Assembly: GCA_041745535.1 (NCBI GenBank)
Contig: JBGTIS010000339.1
Location: 1 to 8,989 of the forward strand
Reading direction: 5' to 3'
DNA: 8,989 bases
DNA from: JBGTIS01 sp041745535
GTDB taxonomy: Bacteria > Bacteroidota > Bacteroidia > Cytophagales > Cyclobacteriaceae
The notes beneath the pieces are model-generated. The model was not told the origin of the DNA. It saw nothing but the letters and a program-made list of their open reading frames with translations, and made no database searches. The position numbers and the translations under genes are program-made. This document shows, in pieces, positions 1 to 6,508 of the stretch (within the stretch, counting starts at the first letter, position 1; each line of letters opens with the position of its first letter).

Positions 1-2351
1 GTTACAGTTGGTGCCTCCACATCATATACAGTGACAGCCTGAGTTGCTGCTTTATTATCATTATTAGCAGCATCTTTGGCAACACCAGCAGCTACATCTA
101 TGGTGATATCTCCATTGCCATCCGGTGTAATATCTACCGTATAGGTGCTGTCATTCACTTTATTGAAGCCAGATTTAGTCGCGTTGCTTACCGCGATATC
201 TCCTACATCAAAGCCGGTGACATTTTCAGAAAATTTAATGGTTACCGAATATGCCGTCGTTGTGTTTACCGCGACCGGCTCATTCTGTATATCCACAGTA
301 GGTGCTATCCCATCATAATTAGTAGTAACCTGGGTAGCTGCTGTATTGTCATTATTGGCTGCATCTTTAGCCACACCAGCAGCTACATCTATGGTAATAG
401 CTCCATTGCCATCAGGAGTGATATCTACAGTATACGTATTGCCATCTACGGATGTGAAGTTTGACTTGGTGGCATTGACCACATCAATATCACCCACAAC
501 AAATCCCGTCACATCTTCATTAAATTCTATGGTTACGGTGTAGGTAGAATTATTGGTTAAGGTTGGCGCGTTTTGTATTTCTACGGTAGGCACCGGATCA
601 ACAATCGTAATGCTTGCTTCCGTTATGTTACTGCTAGCCCCACCATCATTGGCCGTTACTTCTACAACTCTTGTTGTAGTATTTGGTGTAGTTGATGTGT
701 TTTCATATTTTATTAAACCTATAACAGTTTCATAGTTCGAGATAGATGAAGTACTACTTAGAGTAATAGCGTGTCCATCCGATCTAATGGTAACTGTAAT
801 TCCATAACTGGAAAGAATATCCGCGGCATCATCAACAAATAAAACTTCATTACTTCCATCCAAAGGATTAGTTAATTCTATATAAGTCAGATCCATGGTA
901 GTATTGTCCAAATCCGTAATCAATACATTGCCTGTGTTGACTATGGTTATTGCCCCATTTATCAGATGGAATTGGGTGGTATAATCTGTACCTCCTGTTG
1001 TATTATCCAGATCCAAGTCTGGGTGTGCAGAACAAATCTGGATACTCAGGTCACCTTGTAATACAGCACCATCCTGTCCGGCTGCCGCATCCCGGGAAGT
1101 TCCACTGGTTGGGTCACTTCCGGTAGAATTAAAAATACCGGGTTGTCCTCCACTTACATCTACCGTTACGCCTGCGGGAAACGGTGTATTGGAGTGTATA
1201 AAGCCGCCACCGCCGCCACCGCCAGGCCCATGACCTGCTCCAGTTGTCATAGAGGCTCCATCACCACCGGAGGCGTCAATTGTAAGATTGCCCGGATTTA
1301 TATAATTATTGAATTGCAGCAGTACGGAACCACCGGCTCCGCCACCACCGGCTCCATCATTAATATTGATATCAGGAGCATCCAGCGATTTCGCTGAAAT
1401 TTTTAACCCTGGCGATCCTACAATAAGTGTATTGGCTCGGATAATAATAATTCCTCCACCATTACTGGCAGGCAAATTGGCCCCATTATTCTGATGGCCG
1501 CCACCACCCCCGCCGCCTAAAAACAATCGGGGCAATCCTTGTGTATAATATTCCGACAAGGAAATTCCTCCAACACCCCCTTCATCTATTTCATCAGGCC
1601 AGCCTTTACCACCCAACCCCCCGGAGCCGTAATTACCGCCACCGCCACCGCCAGAGTTATGGTCGTTTCCCCCACCGCCACCATTGGCAAGTTTACCCCT
1701 ACAGGCAGCCGTTGCCCCTTCTATAATACCTTCTCCTTTAATTCCACCTTCGCCGGAGCTGATATCGCATACATAATTAGCGGAAGTGGTTGCCACTGAA
1801 CCAGCAGATACATCTCCACCACGAAAACCTATAGATTCCGCATTAATATTCGCGTTCATGGTAATGGTTCCGGTAGCATCAAGAGCAATAACTCCTCCTG
1901 TGATACCATCCCATGGTTTACCAGTAATTTCACCAGTAATGGTTACATCGGTGTATACAGGCACCCTAATGATTTGAACGGGGTGTATACCTGAAACATA
2001 ATCCTTACAAATGGGATATACCAGTCTAATTTCATTTCCTGATTTGGAGGTTATTTCGTTAAACTCATAATTACCGGCTCCATCAAAACTCAATATGTCA
2101 CCATATTCGGGTGAGTTGCTTGTTTCAATGTTAGTTCCTTTCATCTGAAACAACAGTACTTTGTCGCCGGCAACAAAATTTGTAATATCGCTGGCGAAAG
2201 GCACCGTTACCGTGGTAGTAGTAGTGCTGGTTATTTGCGCATAATCGTTAACGGTACCACTTATAATTTGGGTATAACCAACTGTAGTAAATATTATCAG
2301 AATCAGGGCTACAAAAAGGGATTTTTGCAGCATATTTTCAAAAAATTTCAT
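1..2351 (-). CDS. Large exported surface protein with glycine-rich region and tandem Ig-like repeats (C-terminus beyond window)
   Basis: The minus strand is open without a stop from the ATG at 2351 to the window edge, giving 783 residues of an incomplete protein. Residues 1-27 form a signal peptide (lysine near residue 10, hydrophobic run LFVALILIIF, likely cleavage near GYTQ). Met7 could also start it. Residues about 28-220 look like a beta-rich N-terminal domain. Residues about 224-380 hold five runs of four to seven glycines between short beta-like strands, similar in style to proteins often annotated as AgmC-like gliding proteins (from memory, not a firm assignment). Residues about 444-585 resemble cadherin-like/VCBS-type domains (DLDLDNTTGG, VTANDGGAS). 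From residue 588 onward come tandem bacterial Ig-like repeats (motifs FxExVTGFxVGDI and TYTVDITPDGNG). Such proteins are usually secreted adhesins or sheath proteins. A C-terminal type IX sorting domain would lie outside the window. No Shine-Dalgarno precedes the start. The exact function is unknown. Confidence 0.9.
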   Translation of the reverse strand, partial: MKFFENMLQKSLFVALILIIFTTVGYTQIISGTVNDYAQITSTTTTTVTVPFASDITNFVAGDKVLLFQMKGTNIETSNSPEYGDILSFDGAGNYEFNEITSKSGNEIRLVYPICKDYVSGIHPVQIIRVPVYTDVTITGEITGKPWDGITGGVIALDATGTITMNANINAESIGFRGGDVSAGSVATTSANYVCDISSGEGGIKGEGIIEGATAACRGKLANGGGGGNDHNSGGGGGGNYGSGGLGGKGWPDEIDEGGVGGISLSEYYTQGLPRLFLGGGGGGGHQNNGANLPASNGGGIIIIRANTLIVGSPGLKISAKSLDAPDININDGAGGGGAGGSVLLQFNNYINPGNLTIDASGGDGASMTTGAGHGPGGGGGGGFIHSNTPFPAGVTVDVSGGQPGIFNSTGSDPTSGTSRDAAAGQDGAVLQGDLSIQICSAHPDLDLDNTTGGTDYTTQFHLINGAITIVNTGNVLITDLDNTTMDLTYIELTNPLDGSNEVLFVDDAADILSSYGITVTIRSDGHAITLSSTSSISNYETVIGLIKYENTSTTPNTTTRVVEVTANDGGASSNITEASITIVDPVPTVEIQNAPTLTNNSTYTVTIEFNEDVTGFVVGDIDVVNATKSNFTSVDGNTYTVDITPDGNGAITIDVAAGVAKDAANNDNTAATQVTTNYDGIAPTVDIQNEPVAVNTTTAYSVTIKFSENVTGFDVGDIAVSNATKSGFNKVNDSTYTVDITPDGNGDITIDVAAGVAKDAANNDNKAATQAVTVYDVEAPTV
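12..590 (-). repeat. Two tandem Ig-like domain repeats (96 and 97 codons) inside the surface protein gene
   Basis: Residues 588-683 (590-303) and 684-780 (302-12) are two copies of one domain, each opening with PTV(E/D)IQN and ending near a YD-x-x-AP junction. A third copy starts at position 11 and runs off the window. The stretch TYTVDITPDGNG-x-ITIDVAAGVAKDAANNDN is the same in both copies except for one residue. The DNA is also very similar, for example around 61-135 against 361-435. The fold is most like the Big_12-type bacterial Ig-like family (from memory). Similarity at DNA level means the copy number could change by recombination. Confidence 0.9.
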
Positions 2352-2623
2352 ATGGTATTACAGAATGAATAAGTGTAAAAATTTATCAAATTGTAAATGG
2401 CTATCAAATGGATCAAAAAAATTTAAGGTATTTAAACTTTAAGCATTCAAATGCAAATAGCCATATATTCAAAAAGTTATCAGGGCTGTGGTCAAATAAA
2501 TATTACAAAAATGTAGCTAAACCAGATAATATAAAGCTCAATAAAGGTTTCTTTATTACACTGATAATTTATTATAAAATTCCCCACTACATAGAAATTA
2601 AATTATGTTTAGGTAACCCATTA
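2352..2623. other. A/T-rich intergenic region upstream of the surface protein gene
   Basis: This 272-nt stretch separates two minus-strand ORFs. It holds the putative promoter described at 2387-2416 and a small A/T hairpin (AATAAAG at 2540-2546, CTTTATT at 2551-2557, loop GTTT) that could weakly end transcription from the ORF at 2624-2917. A plus-strand open frame through it has a lysine/asparagine/tyrosine-rich translation typical of non-coding A/T-rich DNA and I do not call it. Confidence 0.5.
2387..2416 (-). promoter_or_regulatory. Possible Bacteroidota-type promoter of the surface protein gene
   Basis: On the minus strand a TTG (2416-2414) is followed after 18 nt by TACAATTTG (2395-2387). 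The distance from TTG to TTTG equals that of the consensus TTG-N19-TAnnTTTG, although the TA pair is one base off. It would place transcription about 30 nt before the ATG at 2351. This is a single sequence match in A/T-rich DNA, so it is weak. Confidence 0.3.
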
Positions 2624-2917
2624 TTAATAATCTAAAATGGTAATAATGTAAAGATCATGATTGAGTATGCCCAGTGAAGGCACGTCGCCGCTTAAAATTT
2701 TAATTTGTTGTGCGGCGGCATTCTGATTAATAATTTTAATCTCAATGGAATTGTCTGTTTCAGATAGCACATTTACCTGCGCCAGATTTCCATTGCCGTA
2801 GGTATACAATGGGTTGCCGGCTGCATCCAGAATTTGAATTTTTAACCGGCTAAAAATTTCTTCAGAAGCAATATCAGACAAAATTCCGCTTCCGGCAAAA
2901 CGCATGTGAATTTTCAA
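2624..2917 (-). CDS. Small hypothetical protein, possibly a gene remnant
   Basis: I do not recognise this product. The 97-codon frame starts at TTG (2917). The first ATG is at 2905 and gives 93 residues (MRFAGSGILSDIAS...). The translation is protein-like: amphipathic, with beta-strand-like stretches (RLKIQILDAAGNPLYTYGNG, SIEIKIINQNA) and a more G/C-rich composition than the flanking A/T-rich DNA, which argues for real or formerly real coding sequence. A purine-rich AAAGGA lies 13 nt before the TTG and 25 nt before the ATG, so neither start is convincing. The frame stays open upstream for 12 further plausible codons to a TGA at 2954-2956, so this may be the 3' end of a decayed longer gene. 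The beta-rich pattern would suit a small surface or extracellular domain, but that is inference. Confidence 0.45.
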   Translation of the reverse strand: MKIHMRFAGSGILSDIASEEIFSRLKIQILDAAGNPLYTYGNGNLAQVNVLSETDNSIEIKIINQNAAAQQIKILSGDVPSLGILNHDLYIITILDY

Positions 2918-3263
2918 GGTGTTATAAACTTCCTTTGAGTTAGTGATTTTATATCAAAAAAAATGTCAATAATTACTGTAAAACTCAGTTCCTTTTGTTC
3001 GATTCGCCAAAGCAGCAATAACCATTTTGAGAGACTTTTCAGCCTTTAACATCCATATTTCAACTGGTTCGGAATTTTATTGAGCTATTGAAATCGTTCC
3101 GTATATAATTCTTAGCGTGTAAAAAAACCTGAATCGGTAAGGTTGTAGAAGGACTATCGATAGAAAAAATCTACATATTCGTGCAGGTTTTTACCCAAAT
3201 AATTAATTTCTAAGGATGAATGTCCAGTAACCGCAAAGTATTACAAAAGCCGGGAGTGCCTGT
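2918..3263. other. Gene-free stretch of about 346 nt with a nested palindrome and traces of coding sequence
   Basis: No convincing gene lies here. A minus-strand frame at 3052-2966 (28 codons, from MLKAEKSLKM) reads like protein, and its open frame begins only nine codons earlier. It ends 48 nt before the TTG of the next small ORF. With that ORF it may represent a broken gene, or chance. The main structured element is the inverted repeat at 3121-3192, listed separately. Confidence 0.4.
3121..3192 (-). terminator. Nested inverted repeat, possible terminator of the DUF427 gene
   Basis: Three arm pairs are nested: AAAAACCTG (3123-3131) with CAGGTTTTT (3184-3192), TGTAGA (3144-3149) with TCTACA (3170-3175), and the 10-bp perfect palindrome CTATCGATAG (3154-3163) in the middle. 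On the minus strand the element ends in CAGG followed by seven T, about 70 nt after the DUF427 stop codon, so an intrinsic terminator with a long, branched hairpin is the simplest reading. The outer arms are A/T-rich and work equally well on the plus strand. It could also be a small structured RNA or a remnant of a short mobile repeat. No second copy is in the window. Confidence 0.45.
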
Positions 3264-3545
3264 TTACGCTATTACCTTTACGCCTTTCCAAAAGGCTACA
3301 TAATTTTTTATTTCCTTCGCCGCGTCTTTAGGAGATGGATAATACCAGGCCGCGTCTTTATTTTCCTTCCCGTTCACATCGATATTGTAATAAGAAGCCT
3401 TTCCTTTCCATGGGCACTCAGTATGCGTATTGCTTTCCTTAAAAAACTGGTTTTTGATGGAGTCGACAGGAAAATAATGGTTTCCTTCAACTACAATGGT
3501 ATCATTGCTTTCTGCCAGTATTTGATCGTTCCAGATTGCTTTCAT
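3264..3545 (-). CDS. DUF427 domain-containing protein
   Basis: This 93-residue protein is a full-length single-domain member of the DUF427 family (COG2343 type). The family signatures are clear: an MKAIWND start, VVEGNHYFP (about residues 18-26), the THTECPWKGKASYY core (about residues 40-53), then NKDAAWYYPSPK (about 62-73) and YVAFWKGV near the end. The molecular role of the family is not established. Members are small soluble cytoplasmic beta proteins, common in many bacteria and often encoded alone. Here too the gene stands alone, with the nested palindrome downstream. No Shine-Dalgarno is seen. The ATG at 3545 fits the N-terminus normal for the family. Confidence 0.93.
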   Translation of the reverse strand: MKAIWNDQILAESNDTIVVEGNHYFPVDSIKNQFFKESNTHTECPWKGKASYYNIDVNGKENKDAAWYYPSPKDAAKEIKNYVAFWKGVKVIA

Positions 3546-3734
3546 AATATATTTTTTATTAAAGATAACCGGTTACATGGTTAAAAGTTTAAAAAACACT
3601 TGTTCAAAAACATATGCGTTTCAGCCCCTGATCAGGTAAAGGTTTTATTTATTAAGAGGGAAGAAATATTTTAAAATTTATAATTTGGAACAAGTCTTTT
3701 TAATAAATTTTTCATGCTTAATTTGTGTTTTTCA

Positions 3735-3763
3735 TTGATAAGTCAAATGTGGCTGATAATTTG
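3735..3763 (+). promoter_or_regulatory. Possible Bacteroidota-type promoter upstream of the 78-residue protein
   Basis: TTG at 3735-3737 is followed by exactly 19 nt and then TAATTTG (3757-3763), one base shorter than the consensus TAnnTTTG. Transcription would begin near 3770, about 20 nt before the ATG at 3790. The spacing is good but the match is imperfect. The rest of 3546-3789 holds no gene. A short palindrome CCTGATCAGG lies at 3627-3636. Confidence 0.4.
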
Positions 3764-3789
3764 ATTGTTGCCAATGCAAATTAAAAATT

Positions 3790-4026
3790 ATGAGTCAGGT
3801 ACAGGAAAAGATAAGATGTTTACAGCGTATTATTGTAACTAAGCTAACAGATAGCAAAAAAATGCACGTGGATCAGTTCTTATTAAGCAGAAGGAGAGAA
3901 ATTGACCAGATTGAAGCGGTTTATATGGCAAAAGCGAAAGCACATCAGGATACATCAAAACTTGACAAAAACTTTCTGGAAGCATTGGGTGAAATTGAAA
4001 GTATGATTAATTCCTTTCTAAAATAA
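3790..4026 (+). CDS. Small hypothetical helical protein
   Basis: I do not recognise this 78-residue protein. It is charged, rich in Lys, Glu, Gln and Ile, without a signal peptide or membrane segment, and its pattern of hydrophobic residues suggests two or three amphipathic helices (about residues 3-18, 24-52 with RRREIDQIEAVYMAKAKAH, and 57-77 with FLEALGEIESMINSFL). One cysteine (Cys9) is present. It is likely a small cytoplasmic protein that acts by protein contact, but this is inference. It stands alone on the plus strand with its own possible promoter at 3735-3763 and is convergent with the GAF gene, whose stop lies 40 nt away. ATG at 3790 is the only sensible start. The normal amino-acid make-up within A/T-rich surroundings supports real coding. 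Confidence 0.65.
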   Translation: MSQVQEKIRCLQRIIVTKLTDSKKMHVDQFLLSRRREIDQIEAVYMAKAKAHQDTSKLDKNFLEALGEIESMINSFLK

Positions 4027-4066
4027 ATTTTCAATTAATCACACTTTCACATATCCTCGCTATCAG

Positions 4067-4546
4067 TTAGAGAATAGACTCGATAACACCCATTACCTCT
4101 GCCAGATTCACTTTGTCTATTTTGGTAAAGTAATCTACCTCATGGCTACTGGCATACAGTAACAAAACTACTTCACCATTTTTAAAGGCGGGCAACGCGA
4201 TTTCTGATCTGCATCCTTCGTCTAACAAGATATGTCCCGGAAATACCTCCACATCTTCTACCAGAACGATTCTTTCCTCATTGTAAGCCAATCGGCAAAC
4301 GTTCAGGTTATTTAAACTGTTTTGAAAAAGGTTATTATGCTGAAAAGGCCCCAACTGAATCTCATGATTTTTAATCTGGTAAAAACCAATCCAACTAAAT
4401 TTAAGTTCATCAAATAACAAATCAGCGATATGCTTTAGTTTAATTTCTATTGACTGATCGTTCTTGATAAGATGATTAACCCGAAACAATATTTTATTGT
4501 ACTGTTCCTGAGTGGGTCTGCTTGGTGCGATTACTGGTTCAAACAT
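4067..4546 (-). CDS. YebR/fRMsr-like GAF domain protein lacking the catalytic residues
   Basis: This 159-residue protein is a single GAF domain of the free methionine-(R)-sulfoxide reductase type. The family motifs WIGFYQI (residues 52-58), LGPFQ (65-69), VEDVEVFPGHI (96-106) and RSEIALP (113-119) are all present, at the same spacing as in E. coli YebR. The reaction of the family is reduction of free methionine-(R)-sulfoxide by a cysteine pair. Aligned without gaps to E. coli YebR from memory, however, catalytic Cys118 is Leu108, Cys84 is Phe74, and substrate-binding Asp141 and Asp143 are Tyr131 and Ser133. Only the Cys94 equivalent (Cys84 here) and Glu125 (Glu115 here) remain, and a new Cys112 lies four residues after the lost site. 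The protein is therefore probably not a normal reductase. It may bind another ligand or sense redox state. It has no signal peptide and is cytoplasmic. The first ATG gives a normal N-terminus. Confidence 0.88.
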   Translation of the reverse strand: MFEPVIAPSRPTQEQYNKILFRVNHLIKNDQSIEIKLKHIADLLFDELKFSWIGFYQIKNHEIQLGPFQHNNLFQNSLNNLNVCRLAYNEERIVLVEDVEVFPGHILLDEGCRSEIALPAFKNGEVVLLLYASSHEVDYFTKIDKVNLAEVMGVIESIL

Positions 4547-4734
4547 AATGCATTCTTCATTTTTAGAATAACAGATAATAATTATGAAAATATAAAATAT
4601 TATTTAAAATATACTATTTTGCTGATTTATTACAATATACGAAAAATAATATATTATTTCAAAAACGACTATCGATAAATAATTTTTTTTAACAATTATA
4701 TAATTTTTCAAAAATTTTCAACTTTATATATCTT
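4547..4734. promoter_or_regulatory. Very A/T-rich divergent intergenic region
   Basis: These 188 nt separate the divergently transcribed GAF and DUF4174 genes and must hold both promoters. The DNA is almost entirely A and T, with runs such as eight T near 4683-4690. I could not pick out a credible -33/-7 pair for either gene, and neither start has a Shine-Dalgarno. Confidence 0.4.
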
Positions 4735-5187
4735 ATGATATTTACTAAAACAGTTCTTTTTATATCGATTATATTATATTCTTACAGCATGAAGGCTCAG
4801 TTAATTTCAGCATTAAAACCTTACCAGTGGGAAAAAAGAATTGTACTTGTTTTCGCGAACAGTAATCATGATGTGGAGTTTCAGAAACAATGGGCTGTTT
4901 TTGAGGAAAACCATAAGGGTATGCGGGAAAGGGACCTATTAGTGGTTGGCATAACAGCCAGCGAAGTACATTCGCAAATTTCAGCAGTGGCAGCTTCGAA
5001 CTCAACCGATGCATTCAGAAAATTTTACGAGATTGGAAAGGCTGAGGAAGTAACCGTAATTCTGCTCGGGAAAGATGGCACCGAAAAGCTAAGGGAAAAC
5101 AAACTGGTTTTAGCAGATCAGCTTTTTTCCCTTATTGACTCGATGCCTATGCGACAACAGGAGATGCCGAATCGTCCAAATGATTAG
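4735..5187 (+). CDS. Exported DUF4174 domain-containing protein
   Basis: The 150-residue product begins with a signal peptide (MIFTKTVLFISIILYSYSMKAQ, hydrophobic over residues 6-17, cleavage probably after MKAQ). The mature part, about residues 23-137, matches the DUF4174 family: LKPYQWEKRIVLVFANS (28-44), then a strand-helix pattern with ERDLLVVGI (65-73) and VTVILLGKDGTEKLRE (105-120). The family has a thioredoxin-like alpha/beta layout, but no CxxC motif or any cysteine is present here, so a redox role is not supported. The role is unknown; the protein is probably periplasmic or secreted. The C-terminal tail is Met/Gln/Pro/Asn-rich. The start at 4735 is kept because only it gives the full signal peptide. 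Its stop is 14 nt from that of the convergent DUF3108 gene. Confidence 0.85.
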   Translation: MIFTKTVLFISIILYSYSMKAQLISALKPYQWEKRIVLVFANSNHDVEFQKQWAVFEENHKGMRERDLLVVGITASEVHSQISAVAASNSTDAFRKFYEIGKAEEVTVILLGKDGTEKLRENKLVLADQLFSLIDSMPMRQQEMPNRPND

Positions 5188-5201
5188 CCAATCAGTTCCT
5201 G

Positions 5202-5999
5202 TTAATTTCTAAGATTTTTCATACTTTTAATATCGATTTCCAGGGCACCTACCGAGAGATTGGCTTTTATTTTAAGGGGAACTTTATTAAGATCATCTGA
5301 TATCCAGGCCCGCACAGGATCATCACCGGAAAAGAATTTATTATCTGGTAAAATAGGCGCGATAACCAACGTATTGATTTCGCCCACTTTGGTATTGAGT
5401 TTTTCTCTGCCTAAAAACTTTACTTCTATTTTATATACTTCGTCTACAAAAAAACCTTGCATTTCAATAGTTTCACCAACTTTTATATTAGAAAAATCGA
5501 GGGTACGCAGAAAATAGTAACCGCCCACAATATCCAGCACATCTTCGGGGATAGGAAATTCACCTTTCTTTTTAGGCTTTTTGGTGTTTTTATCCAGATT
5601 GATCACACTAGCCCTGTCTTCGCTGTGATTAAAATTCACAATTTCGTATTTGCGGTATCGCCCTTCCTCGATGTACCGATACGATTTATGAGGCACAAAC
5701 GCGGCAGTATCCAGATACGCCCCCCAGGTATCCCGAATTCTGAAAACCAGGTCAAACAATCCAGTGGTATTGCCTGAAATATCTATTTTATAGCAGGACC
5801 TGCCATTCACATTATGTATTTCATCGCTGATTTCCATAACAGCTTCAGCGGCATTTACCATTCCGTAATGCACTCTGTAGGTTAACACTTCACCGGTGGT
5901 AAAGCTGTTATTTAGGATATATCTGTAATAGCTCTCCTCTTCCTGGGTAAAAGCAGAAATCGCAAGAAGTAAAAAAGCTCCAAAGAAAAATTTCTTCAT
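5202..5999 (-). CDS. Exported DUF3108 domain-containing protein
   Basis: The 265-residue protein has a classic signal peptide (KKFFF, then hydrophobic GAFLLLAISAF, cleavage near FTQ at residues 17-19) with no lipobox cysteine. The remainder fits the DUF3108 family of exported beta-barrel-like proteins: FTTGEVLTYRVHYGMVNAAE (about residues 34-53), a central charged stretch rich in lysine (KNTKKPKKKGEFPIPED, about 137-153), the VLDIVGGYYFLRTLDFSN segment, and a C-terminal strand-rich part ending in KVPLKIKANLSVGALEIDIKS. Its length is usual for the family. The biochemical role is not known; related proteins are found in the periplasm of Gram-negative bacteria. It is encoded alone and converges with the DUF4174 gene, with only 14 nt between stops and a short TGATT/AATCA dyad there. 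The first ATG gives the signal peptide and is well supported. Confidence 0.92.
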   Translation of the reverse strand: MKKFFFGAFLLLAISAFTQEEESYYRYILNNSFTTGEVLTYRVHYGMVNAAEAVMEISDEIHNVNGRSCYKIDISGNTTGLFDLVFRIRDTWGAYLDTAAFVPHKSYRYIEEGRYRKYEIVNFNHSEDRASVINLDKNTKKPKKKGEFPIPEDVLDIVGGYYFLRTLDFSNIKVGETIEMQGFFVDEVYKIEVKFLGREKLNTKVGEINTLVIAPILPDNKFFSGDDPVRAWISDDLNKVPLKIKANLSVGALEIDIKSMKNLRN

Positions 6000-6130
6000 T
6001 AATAAAAGGTTTCTTGTCTGCTTATCGTACTAATAATATGTCTTTTTTGGTTGTTCAAGATATTTATACGAACATATTCTAAGAAAGTAACAAAGTTTTA
6101 AAAAGTTTATTATGAATAACGACGCGAAAT

Positions 6131-6373
6131 ATGAACTTGTACATTTTTGAACAAAAATGCTCGGTTTCGTACAGCAGGCACAAATCTGATGCTTTTAATA
6201 AGGCATTCTCGCCCATTTTTCGCTTTGGCATACTTGTTGGCAAAAGGGAAAATATCTGTTTAATCAATTTGAATAAAGATTTAGGGCAGGAATTACGGAT
6301 GAAGGAGAAACACATCAACCCAAAAAAATACCCATTGCCCAATAGATATTTAAAAACTACATTTTTGATTTGA
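6131..6373 (+). CDS. Doubtful 80-residue ORF just upstream of a strong terminator
   Basis: I do not recognise the product, which begins MNLYIFEQKCSVSYSRHKSD and ends NRYLKTTFLI. It is basic (many Lys and Arg), with no membrane segment or signal peptide. In favour: the stop codon lies 18 nt before a textbook terminator in the right orientation, and a plus-strand transcript is needed to explain that position. Against: no ribosome binding site, an A/T-rich composition, and a competing minus-strand frame through the same DNA. A second ATG 19 nt upstream (6112, reading MNNDAKYELVHF then stop) is in another frame and looks like a gene start, so a frameshifted gene remnant is possible. The terminator may also simply serve the terC-like gene on the other strand. 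Confidence 0.25.
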   Translation: MNLYIFEQKCSVSYSRHKSDAFNKAFSPIFRFGILVGKRENICLINLNKDLGQELRMKEKHINPKKYPLPNRYLKTTFLI

Positions 6374-6381
6374 TTAATTGA

Positions 6382-6418
6382 ACAAAAAGAGCCGGATACC
6401 TTATCCGGCTTCTTTTTT
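6382..6418. terminator. Strong intrinsic terminator, probably bidirectional
   Basis: GCCGGATA (6391-6398), loop CCT and TATCCGGC (6402-6409) form a perfect 8-bp G/C-rich stem, extended by an A-T pair. On the plus strand it is followed by TTCTTTTTT, and on the minus strand by TCTTTTTG. It lies about 100 nt after the stop of the terC-like gene (minus) and 18 nt after the doubtful plus-strand ORF at 6131-6373. Confidence 0.9.
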
Positions 6419-6508
6419 GAAACAATTTTAATATCATCGTTCACACTTAGCTAAACCTGTTTTAGTTATTCAGTGAGTAAACGGGTAAAATTTCCGGTAA
6501 AAACAGTA

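Larger units (their letters stand above)
6000..6508. other. Stretch of about 509 nt without a certain gene
   Basis: This region separates the DUF3108 gene, transcribed leftward, from the end of the terC-like gene, also leftward. It must contain the DUF3108 promoter, which I could not identify with confidence. It holds one doubtful plus-strand ORF (6131-6373) and a strong terminator hairpin (6382-6418), both listed separately. A longer minus-strand open frame (6444-6079) runs through the terminator and is not credible. Confidence 0.5.

Noticed and set aside
1201..1700. Repeated GGN/NCC triplet runs resembling a microsatellite
   Set aside because: They are the coding sequence of polyglycine runs, with mixed third bases and intact frame, so they are explained by the protein rather than by a simple repeat.
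1143..1977. Several plus-strand open frames rich in Pro, Thr and Ala
   Set aside because: They are antisense shadows of the glycine-rich surface protein, where GGN glycine codons read as NCC on the other strand.
2408..2635. Plus-strand open frame of 75 codons
   Set aside because: The Lys/Asn/Tyr/Ile-rich translation is typical of A/T-rich intergenic DNA; it overlaps the end of the minus-strand ORF and the putative promoter of the surface protein gene.
3627..3636. Palindrome CCTGATCAGG
   Set aside because: Ten bases with no flanking T-run or repeat partner; too short to support a regulatory call.
4472..4678. Plus-strand open frame of 68 codons
   Set aside because: It begins inside the well-supported GAF gene on the opposite strand and continues into A/T-rich spacer with a Tyr/Ile/Asn-rich translation.
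6079..6444. Minus-strand open frame of 121 codons
   Set aside because: It runs through the strong terminator hairpin at 6382-6418, has no recognisable domain and no start signal; the translation looks like read-through of non-coding A/T-rich DNA.
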